DNA of 64,000 nucleotides, from assembly GCA_014843695.1 (NCBI GenBank), contig CM026390.1:57654543-57718542 (forward strand), in the 5' to 3' direction. Positions 23,175 through 35,200 of the stretch are shown here, in pieces. The translations under genes were made by a program, and so were the position numbers. The DNA is from Archivesica marissinica. Its lineage: Eukaryota > Mollusca > Bivalvia > Venerida > Vesicomyidae. Positions within the stretch are counted from its first letter, which is position 1; every line of letters starts with the position of its first letter. The notes beneath the pieces were generated by a model that ran no database searches, had not been told where the DNA came from, and was given only the letters and a program-made list of their open reading frames with translations.

Positions 23175-23232
23175 ATGGCAAGTAACGGGTCTAGACGGCA
23201 TGGTTCAACCACGATGAAGATCAGATTGACTG
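23175..23232 (+). CDS. SMURF: SMURF coding exon 1
   Basis: ATG in the strong context AGAAATGG, with an in-frame TGA at 23166. It encodes MASNGSRRHGSTTMKIRLT plus one base, then donor GTATGT. Vertebrate SMURF starts are similar in length and end in the same K-(I/L)-R-L-T. Confidence 0.9.
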
Positions 23233-26200
23233 GTATGTTTTAAAACTGTCTTAAAATCTTTTGTTTTATCCTCAGGCTGAACTTGTGTCAAGTTGAATCC
23301 CTGGCATCTCGGGTTTAGTTATGACCTAGATTTTCTCATTCTTAATTTATAAATTATGCAATCCGCAATCTATGATAGACACAGATTGTCTCTAATACTG
23401 GTTAGCGATCCTATTGACGAGGCGGCCCATTTTCCCGTCCACCTCGCAAATGTTCATATTCATGTATTGCAGTTGTAAACTGCGATTTTTGTTCTCGATT
23501 ATTCCATTATATGTTTCCAATTGGCACACACGACAAATGGATTAAACATATCCCAGCATGTAGAGTCCCCGCGAGGGGTTCGACATTAGCAGAAGGTAGA
23601 TAGATAGATAGTTTTCGGCGATAACATGTGTTCGTCTGTGAGAATATCATGTCGCGAGAGATCACATGAGAATTTATTACAGGTCTGCAATGTTTATCTA
23701 TCTTCCGCTAATGACGAACCCCTCGTGGGGACGTAGACATGTTAATAGATAGATAGATAGATAGATAGATAAATAAACAATACATTTTACTTTCAAAGTC
23801 AATTTTCGCTGATGATGTATGTATGTTCCTTTAATGTCAAACCCCTCGCGGGGACTTAGACATGTTTTCCTGGGCAGGCTTAGCCAACCTAAGCGATTAA
23901 CCAGTACTAAGCAATGTATGTGAGGTGCCTTGCTCAATGACACTACATACATGGCCTGACCGAGTATTGAACCCGGAACCGTTCGATTCCAAATCCGACG
24001 CTTTACCACTGGACCACGGACGCCACATGATGAAGATCATACAAGAAAATGAATGATTTCCCCCAATTTTGACTAATTTCACTATTCCTATTCAAATGAC
24101 ATATATATATATATATATACACAACGTCTGCAACACCAATTTATGAATAAATAACGTCAACACAGTCACTGTACCATGTTTACGCATTTCATCCATTAAT
24201 ACACACAACGGTTCCTGATGAAAAATATCAATTTTCACAGTTTTTCCGCCTTCATGTCCATGTGCTGTCACTGCGACTCTTTTAACTGATCGCCACTTGT
24301 GTAAACCTAGTTATTCCCGGGCAGTGGGCACAGTGTGATATATGGGTTTTTTACGGTTCAGCACCTCTGTCAGAGTAATTAGGAGGGGTGAATTCTTCTT
24401 ATGCCCCATGTGTTTGTCTAAATCAAACTAAATGTTAGTGTAGATGCAGTTTTGTAAACAAAATTTGGTTGAAAATTTGACTGAAGATGCTACATTAAGC
24501 CTGTTATTAAAGGTAGTGTCTTTAATTATATTGTTTTGCTTAAAGACAACTTTTGTTTACTTTTTGTTGTTTACTACATACTTTTGCTCGCTCTGTATGC
24601 AATTTCCATGGTTAGGCAAAAACTCGTAACTTCAATTTTATTTCAGGGTTCGACATTCATTTTTTGTATCACTAGACCAGTTGGACCAGTAACTCCGGAA
24701 ACTGACTAGCCCAGACCTGAGATCAACTAGACCATACTTTTAAACTATGATAATGCTACATATCAATCATTTGGTCAGGCTCATTGTTGATATCTTTGCT
24801 CTAGCAGACGATCTGTTTTCATAAACACACCGTACTGTATTCTCATTCAATTGTCGTAATATTTTGGAAGCCAGCCACTAGTAAGCAAGAACATGTTCTG
24901 TCAGTCTAAACACCATGCTGAAATAAAAGATTTCGGTTTCAAATATTATAATTATGACATCAGTTTTACGACATTTCAGAAAAATTTAGATAATTTATTT
25001 AGGTTATGTCTAATAATAGATGGAGGATTTCCAAGATTTATAGAATAGCTGCACATGTGTATGGACAAAGTTGTTGCAGAGACGCAAACGTTTAAACTTC
25101 CGAATGAATGCAAATTAGATCTACCCGTAACCGGTAGGCAATTATTGAAATTTAATGCTACAATTTTATCAAAATATCAACACAATCGATCGGGCAACCA
25201 TCTGGCAAACTTTGGAACGACATAATTCTAACAACAAAGAAGTAATGACACACGGATGGAAAAGTGTACTTTGACACCGATATCTGTATCAAGATTTTTC
25301 ATTGGTTTAGATTCCTAGATTTCATGTGGATGTCTAATTGTCTATTCAACCAATCAGCGTGCACATATTATTAAACGGAAAATCGTCCGTATAATTTAGC
25401 TTTTTATTTTGCATATTTTTGATTTTCACTAAAACAAAATGTCGTACACATTTGTAAGAGACCGATGTCGCGATTTTAGCCAAGGTGTCGAGAATAAATT
25501 CTTGTGGACATGGATGGAATGCAAAGTAATGTGGACATTCCCGGGAAAGCGTCGTGTACCATTTGTAACAAACAGACTTTGTTTGAACATAATGTATATT
25601 GACTTGTTTTCCCTTCAATAAGACAACATATACATGTATTATATGTATGTCATCATAGTTAAAGTAGGGCAGCCCATTCAATAAACAATCTAGGTTATTT
25701 TAGGTAACTTCACTATTTTATAATTACACAAATTAATATATTAAATTTAAGCTCAAGAATAGCCCATTTACCATCAACTTTTTAAAATAAATCTCCCCTC
25801 ACCAGCTCATCCCCTTCGGTACTTGTAGCTTAAACCAAAAAATAAAGTATTAAGTGCTATTTAACACATTCAATTTGAAACGTTCAGTTTTACAAGAATT
25901 TATTAAATTGGATATGAAAAGAGATTATTGGCGAGTTTAGTCTACAGAATTAAGTTTTTTTACCAAATTAGATCTGAAAAGAGGTTACTGGCAAAGTTCA
26001 GTGTACAATGTAGTCAATTGTAGCAAATTCCATATCTCTAGAACGGCTGGATTATTTGACTAAACATTTTGGCAGTGTCATTGGTGATATGTCTAATAGA
26101 TGAAACATGTGTCAAATATTGTTGACCGTGAACCCAATCGCCATCTTGAGGTCCATCCTGAAAATGCATTTTCGCTCTCAATCTAGGTATATGCGCGTCT

Positions 26201-29200
26201 CTGGACCATTTAAATGGTCTTCTTGCTTAGTAACACACTGTCCAGACTTTTGAGCCATTAAGGATTATTATTCACACATTATGCGTCCTTGACTGACATG
26301 TGCGCTCTACAAAAAACTCACACCGCATTCATCGATATTCTCACTGTTTCCCACTCCTCGAGACGAAGGGAAACTGGGCTACCCGTCAAAAACTATGACT
26401 AACAATCCAATTTATTTACTTTCATTTTCAGTGGATTTTTGTATTTTCGCAAATTGTAATTATCTTCAGCCAGTTTTCTTTTTTTTATATCGCAAATAGC
26501 TCTAGTTGCGAATGCTAGCATGGGCCCTGGTAACAGTGTTTTTATCCATGTTTCTTTCGTGTATCAAATATTGGCAAAAATACATATGAATAGTTGTGGG
26601 TGTTTAGGTGCAGATTTCAATATCTTTGGTATTATAACTTTGTATATATATACTGTGTTGTTTAATATAGTATGATATTTATTTCTATTTCAGTATTTTG
26701 TGCAAAGAATCTATGCAAAAGAGATTTCTTTCGTAAGTAACTTAACATATAAATAATATTTCTATGTTTTAGGAGCCTTTGTTTACACACTTGCTTTGAA
26801 ATAGTCAGTATACATGGCTATATTGGAATTACAATGTCTTTCCTTAAAATGTGTGTGTGTTTTACGTTTATTTATCGTCGCTACCGGTTGCCCATATGTG
26901 CGACGCCTCCTGAAGAGATTAGTCATTTTAGATTTTTGGAGGATAGTGCAATGATACAGACAGAAACCCATTCCAGAATCTCCTCTGGTTCTTTTACGTG
27001 CACATTGTAAAGCACCGACACGAGACCTCGGTTTAATGTCCCATCTGAAAAACTGTTAATTTTATTAGGGTCAGACGGCAGATCGAACCTGCGATCCCTG
27101 GATTACTAGTCCCAACGTGGACTACAGATCTATCATATCTTCAGTCTAGTTGTGCATATCCGACCCCCCGTAGGCAGAAACTTTTGTAGGGGGGTGCTTA
27201 ATATATCGAAAGGCCAGTGTTGCTAAGGGTCCCGGTACAATGCAGGTGCTGCGTTTTCATGCATTCTGGGAAGTATATTTTACACCTGTATTTGCCTCAG
27301 AATAAGGATAGAGAAAATAACAAGTAGTGGATAATGAACCCTACGTAGACCCAGGAACGACTGGAGAAAATTAACTATAGCATTCTAACACCACAGAATG
27401 GATCCATGGACAACGTCGGTATTTGTACAGTAAAGCAATGTAATAGGCACTGTCACGTACGATACAGTGTCCGCCGCTGTCACAGCGAAAAACGTATCTA
27501 CATTGTATAGCAGTGTGGTAATAAAATTTTTACATTTACGGTCTGATCGAGCGGACCTCGGTGTAAAAAAGGGGTGCATATGCACCCATTTCACCCCCCC
27601 TGCCTACGGGGCCTGATCATGATGTGCCGCTTGGTTATATTATTTATATCATCACCCATCTCTATTATCCAATGAAAGCACTTGTTTTCATTTCATTTGA
27701 GCTAATCAAAATATAGACATTGGTATTTATAACACCTGGACAGTAATTCAACTTGTTTTTAAGTTTGGTAATTTGTCATAAAATAATCCATGCATTACCA
27801 AGTTAAACATATACAATCATAGTTGTATAGTGCAGGGCGCCCTGCTCCTTTTAAAAACCCCAGTGGATGCGCGTTCGCATCAGGTGCGAACAGTCCGGAG
27901 TTTGAGCCCCACTAGAGCCGTTTTTTGCCCTTAGGCAGACATTTAAATTCCACGTTGCCTCTTCTCTCCCTCGTGGCGATAGATTCCATTAGGAATAAGG
28001 TCTCGAGAGTGATTAATATAAGTTGTAAGAACTTGTTTTGCAATCGAGCTAATTTGTACAAACTAAAATTTTAAACCCTCACCACTTTGCCGTTTATGTC
28101 CGCCATTTTTACCTTATTTATTTGTTTTTTTATATGTGTGTTTTACGTTTATTTATCGTCGCTACCGGTTGCCCATATGAGCGACGCCTCCTGAAGACTG
28201 TTAATTTTATTAGGGTCAGACAGGGGATCAAACCTGCGAACCCTGGATTACCAGTCCAGCATTTTACCACTGGGCTACAGATCCGTCTGTGTTTTTTAAA
28301 ATATAGATGAGAAGGAGCTAACATGTTACTGCTTCAAAATTCATGAGTATAGTCATGGTGGGAATCTACTATTGAATTCTCCTTCAAACTAATTAGATAT
28401 TGGCCGTAGTTTGTTTTCTGGTGCATTGTTATGGGTAATGTGTTGCCAATCAGAAATCCTAGATAGCCAACAGGGTGCCCATCCTGAAAATTTAATTTCA
28501 ATTGCTTCAAAATTGACGTTATCCTGATATCTGTACTCGTGACATCAGTATTCCTGGTAGCAGAGAAATTTCATTTATGTCAATCATGTTTTGGGGACCT
28601 AGACATGTTTTTCTGGGCAGGCTTAGCTGACCTAAGCGGTTAACCAGTATTAAGCAATGTTTTGAGGTGCTCTTGCTCAAGGACACTACTTGACCACAGA
28701 GAAATAGCGGAATATCTAGCTATTTGGTTAAAAATGTGGGAGCACCCTGTCCTTGTACATTACATGTATGTATGTTTCATTTATGTCAATCATGTTTTGT
28801 GGGAGCACCCTGTCCTTGTACATGTATGTATGTTTCATTTATGTCAATCATGTTTTGTGGGAGCACCCTGTCCTTGTACATGTATGTATGTTTCATTTAT
28901 GTCAATCATGTTTTGTGGGAGCACCCTGTCCTTGTACATGTATGTATGTTTCATTTATGTCAATCATGTTTTGTGGGAGCACCCTGTCCTTGTACATGTA
29001 TGTATGTTTCATTTATGTCAATCATGTTTTGTGGGAGCACCCTGTCCTTGTACATGTATGTATGTTTCATTTATGTCAATCATGTTTTGGGGACCTAGAC
29101 ATGTTTTTCTGGGCAGGCTTAGCTGACCTAAGCGGTTAACCAGTATTAAGCAATGTTTTGAGGTGCTCTTGCTCAAGGACACTACTTGACCACAATTCAA

Positions 29201-32200
29201 ACCCTGGGTTGGACCCTTCAATTCCAAATATGACGCTCTATCACCAAACCACGGACACCATCCTTAAAAGCAGAATAGATGAGAATTTCTTTTTAATAAT
29301 ATTTATATGCTATATTGAGTCCGCCTCCGTGGTCTAGTGGTTAAGGTCGCTGACTTGTATACCACTAGCCTATCAATACTGATTGTCACTGGTTCGAGCC
29401 CCACTCAGGGCCATCTATGTAAAAGTTGGCAGTTTTTTACAGAGGAGGTTGGTGCACCAAGTACTGGTTAACTGCTGGAGCCTGCCCAGGAAAGGTGTTG
29501 TTAGGTAATCTGTCCGTCGGCGATATAGCCCGAAATGGAAAACATGTTAAACCCGAATAAACAAACAAATTTTTGATAGTCATAGTGTTTAACCCTTAAC
29601 CTGCCAATCACAACTAAAGTCGCTTTTGCAAACAACATAGAGCCAGATGAGACGGCGTTCTGTGTTGGCTGATCAGGCTCTATGCTGTTTGCTATTCGGA
29701 TAGTGGAGCTAAAACACTTGTCTGAATAGCAAACAGCATAGATCCTGATCATATATTTATTCGGCAGGTTAAGGGTTAACATTGAAAAATTCATTACCAT
29801 CTATCACCTATTGCCTTGCTGATAAGACTTACATCGCTTCTCTCATTTGAAATTATGTTGTCTATCGATGACCAGCAACGGTCTTGATTAGATCAGGATA
29901 ATTAACCCGTTTCATTCTGGATAACGTTCAAACAGTATTTGCAAAGAACATAGAGCCAGATCAACCGCCACGGAATGTTCCGTCTGATCAGGCTCTATGC
30001 TGTTTGCTATTCAGATGATCTTGCTAAGACACTTGGCTATGTAGCAAACAACATAGATCCTGATCAGAATGCAAAAGCCTTTAAATGTATCCAGAATGAA
30101 ATGGGTTAACCATATGTGTTTCAGGTGAGTGACTGGACCATTTCAATGTCCCTCTTGTTCATTTTTATTCTGTGTTAGGATATTTGTTACTTGCCTGCTG
30201 CTGTAGTGTTTGCTCTCCCAATAGATTGTACTGGTTTCTGGTGGCCATATTGCAGTATATTGTACAGACATATTGACTATTCTGGCACAGTTGTTAATTG
30301 GTGACACTTGGTCTGGACTCATTGATCAAGTTATATAGTTCAGTGGATATGAACTCTGCACTAATTACCCTAGTAATTGTTGACTGTCTAGCGACTACAG
30401 TTGATTCTGTTTGCCGTATGGCTATATGGCTAGCCGACCAATTAATTTAATATTGCTTACTCCAGTGTTTGAAGAGCCTCCAGTATTCTTGGCATGTGCA
30501 ATAGCATGTTTGATCAGAAATAGCCAGAATTTGACTTGTTGCTCTTGCTTCAAGAATGAATTTGTTCTTCTGACATATATATTATTTAGAGATGATGTTA
30601 GAATCATGATAATAGTATAGACTTTATTTAACGAGTCATTAGCTATACCATTTAAATAAATGTTTAATAACCCGGAAAATGTTAAATGTCTTAGTTGGCC
30701 CTGTTGAATACTTAGTGAACTGCAAATAATGGTGACGTTAAATTGTCGGGAAATGAAACAGGTTTCGTATATATTAGATGGTTTGATGGATTTACAGTAT
30801 TTAAATCCTGCTTATGAATATAAGATCATTGATACCGATCATTTAGCCAGTTAATTTTGTTCATCTTGGATGCTCTAATGCATTTGTTGTGAACAGGAGA
30901 ATATGCTGATCTACATGTATCTGGTTACAACAGCATTCTGCTTTACCCATTCAACACCAAATAACAGACATAGACTGGTCCAGGAGAATATGCTGATCTA
31001 CATGTATCTGGTTACAACAGCATTCTGCTTTACCCATTCAACACCAAATAACAGACATAGACTGGTCCAGGATAATATGCTGATCTACATGTATCTGGTT
31101 ACAACAGCATTCTGCTTTACCCATTCAACACCAAATAACAGACATAGACTGGTCCAGGATAATATGCTGATCTACATGTATCTGGTTACAACAGCATTCT
31201 GCTTTACCCATTCAACACCAAATAACAGACATAGACTGGTCCAGGATAATATGCTGATCTACATGTATCTGGTTACAACAGCATTCTGCTTTACCCATTC
31301 AACACCAAATAACAGACATAGACTGGTCCAGGATAATATGCTGATCTACATGTATCTGGTTACAACAGCATTCTGCTTTACCCATTCAACACCAAATAAC
31401 AGACATAGACTGGTCCAGGATAATATGCTGATCTACATGTATCTGGTTACAACAGCATTCTGCTTTACCCATTCAACACCAAATAACAGACATAGACTGG
31501 TCCAGGATAATATGCTGATCTACATGTATCTGGTTACAACTGCATTCTGTATTTAATCTAAGGGCTTTACCCATTCAACACCAAGTAACTGACATGGACT
31601 GGTCCAGGATAATTAAAAAAACGTTTTAAACTTTATTTATTTTACAACGATTGCGAAGCAACTTATATTAATCACTTTGTGGTCCTTCGTGTTGGAGGAA
31701 ACCGGAGAACCCATAGAAAACCGATCTTGTGACCACATAGGATCGAACCCAGGTTGCAATGGTGAGAAGCGAGCACGCTAACCACTGCGCTAATCGGACA
31801 GTTTATCGGATATTTTTAGACCAATACCAATAAATTAATAGGAAAATGAAATTTTGACCAGTTCATTTATGAAAATGTGTAATTTTGTCTAAAAATACTA
31901 ATATTACGACAAAAAGTGCAGATCCTGAGGAGACAATTGGATGTACACATTTTGTAAGCCTATTTAGAGGTCGGTGGTGTTGAAATGGTTAAGCTAGACA
32001 TTAGTACCATGGGGAAGTGTTTATACCATGGGGAAGTGTTTATACCATGGGAAGTGTTTATAGTTAGGAAGAGGTTTGGTGATATATTCTATTTGATAAA
32101 AGTTGAAATTAAAGAGAAATTAGGCCACTCAAGGAGATTATTTCCCCCCAAATTGTAACCTTGCTCAAGCCCTGTAAACCATTAGACAATCATTCCAGTC

Positions 32201-35200
32201 TGTAAAATGTACTTGTTGAAGTTGTTCATTGTAATTCTAAACATGTTTTTGTCCCAGCAATTTGTACTCTGTTAATATAATTTAAAAAATGATCTACCAT
32301 CTAACTGATGCAGTTTCTTATAACCAAACATTTTTCAAATTGTTTAAAAATATTGTAGTTTTAATTTAAGAAAGTGGCACAAAATTACATTGTAGGCTAG
32401 AATTAATACTAGGAAAAGGAAGTAACTCTGAACATGCTGAATACATTGGAAGGAATGTGCAAACAACATAGATCCAGATCAACCGCTGCGTAACACCGCA
32501 TCTGATCAGGATCTATATGATTTGCTATTCAGCCAAGTGTTTTAGCTCTGATATACGTATAGCAAACAGCATAGAACCTGATCAGATGGCAAGTGTTCTG
32601 TGCTATCTGATCTGGCTCATGCTGTTTAGCGGATTATGGGTTAAGATCAATATATATTCAACACAACTATCAGAATGGTTTATCCAATCTTGCGGAAGTG
32701 GCTTTGTGGAGCATCAGTTTACTGGTAAATTGGGACTTCACTGATTATTAATTTTTCAGTTATTGCCAGTAATTAGTAATTGATTTCAAATAAAAATGCC
32801 TGCATAGCTCATGCGATATTGTGATGTCTGCTTTGCTACAAGTTGTGCTTCTGTAACATGGCGTCAAACAGGACGGGAAATGTTCAAGCTTCGTAGCTAT
32901 TGTAGAAGTCGTGATAGCGCAGTGGATTCGCGTTCGCTGCAGTTGCGAAAAAGTCCGGAGTTCGATCCCCGCTTGAACCGTTACGATTGTGCCCTTAGGC
33001 AATGCATTTAATTTCCAAGTTGCCTCTTCTCTCTCCTTCGTGGCGATGGATTCCATCAGGAATGAGGTCTCGAGAGTGATTAATATAAGTTGTAAGAACT
33101 TGTTTCGCAATTGAGCTAAAATAAATTTGTATAAACTAGCTATTGTAGATAACAATATGAGGTATGGAATCACACTTTGTGGCACCTCCGTGGTGTAATG
33201 GATACTGTGATTGCTTCATACTCGAGAGGTTGTAAGTTCATACCCCATCAGAAGCGCGGTGGTGATGTACTGCGAGGCAATTAAATCCACATCTCCCTCA
33301 TCATGATGGATTCTATGAGGAATGATGTTTCAAGAGTGATTAAACAAATTTGTGAGAACTTATTTCACAATTTGAGCTAAAGGAAGTTTGTAAAAACTTT
33401 GATTACCCTGCTGGAATGACACAGCATTTCTCAACAATCTGGTGTGGTTTAGTGGGGGAATTTGTCTCTCTGTTGTGGATGTAATTCTGTTTTACATGCG
33501 GTGCCATCATGCATCTATTCGTATGTCATACTAGATCTGGAATTTTACTGTCATCATACTCCACCCACCCAATGTTTGTTTCACTAAATTATGTGCAGAT
33601 CCTGTTGGGTTATACCTGATAGTGCCCACCCCATGTTTCACTATGTTATGTGTAGAACCTGTTGGGTTATACCAGAGAGTGCCCACCCCATGTTTCACTA
33701 TGATGTGATGTGCAGATCCTGTTGGGTTATACCAGAGAGTGCCCACCCCATGTTTCACTATGATGTGATGTGCAGATCCTGTTGGGTTATACCAGATAGG
33801 AGCCACTCCACATTTCACTATGATGTGATGTGCAGATCCTGTTGGGTTATACCGTATAGTGCCCACTCTATGTTTCACTATGATGTTATGTGTAGATCCT
33901 GTTGGGTTATACCGGATAGTGCCCACCCCATGTTTCACTAAGATGTTATGTGCAGATCCTGTTGGGTTATATCAGATAGTGCCCACCCCATGTTTCACTA
34001 TGATGTTATGTGCAGATCCTGTTGGGTTATACCGGATAGTGCCCACCCCATGCTTCACTATCATGTTATGTGCAGATCCTGTTGGGTTATACCGGATAGT
34101 GCCCATCCATGTTTCACTATGATGTTATGTGCAGATCCTGTTGGGTTATACCGGATAGTGCCCACCCCATGTTTCACTATCATGTTATGTGCAAATCCTG
34201 TTGGGTTATACCGGATAGTGCCCACCCCATGTTTCACTATGTTATGTGTAGATCATGTTGGGTTATACCGGATAGTGCCCACCCATGTTTCACTATGTTA
34301 TGTGCAGATCCTGTTGGGTTATACCGGATAGTGCCCACCCCATGTTTCACTATGTTATGTGTAGATCATGTTGGGTTATACCGGATAGTGCCCATCCCAT
34401 GTTTCACTATCATGTTATGTGCAGATCCTGTTGGGTTATACCGGATAGTGCCCACCCCATGTTTCACTATCATGTTATGTGTAGATCCTGTTGGGTTATA
34501 CCGGATAGTGCCCACCCCATGTTTCACTATGATGTTATGTGCAGATCCTGTTGGGTTATACCGGATAGTGCCCACCCAATGTTTCACTATGATGTGATCT
34601 GTAGATCCTGTTGGGTTATACCGGATAGTGCCCATCCCATGTTTCCCCTATGATGCATTGCATGGATCCTGGTGGGTTATGTCGGAGAGTGCCAAAGACT
34701 TGCATAGCTGATAACGAAATAAGCATAATGTTTTATCTTTATGCATTTTATGAATTCAATGTAGACATAATGCTATTCGCACAACTATATACATATATTT
34801 TCCAAATATGTTGGTATCAATCTTGTATACAATATACTTAACCTGGCGCAGGCGCAATACAGCCTGAACTGTGCTGGGTGTCGCGCGCACACACACATGC
34901 AATAGAAAAGTAAAATGAAAAATTCTATATTATAATTTACAATTGTACCAGACGTTACATTGGCCAGTTGTAACACTACATTGTTAGCAAAGATATGCAA
35001 CTTGAATATATGCATTTGAAGATGTTTACAACAATATAACTGTCCGCCTCCGTGGTCGAGTGGTTACGGTCGCTGACTTGTATACCACTGTAACCTATCA
35101 TCACTGATGGGCACGGGTTCGAGCCCCGCTCAGACCGTGTTTCATTTATATGAAAAAGTTGGCAGTTTCTTACGGAGGTTTATGCACCCAAGTACTGGTT

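Noticed and set aside
25346..25681. 111-codon - strand frame in SMURF intron 1
   Set aside because: AT-rich, no family resemblance; length is within chance for 64 kb.
30903..31556. 217-codon frame with a 29-residue repeat
   Set aside because: Follows from the 87-bp period; the unit is half MITE end, half flanking DNA, with no splice or start context.
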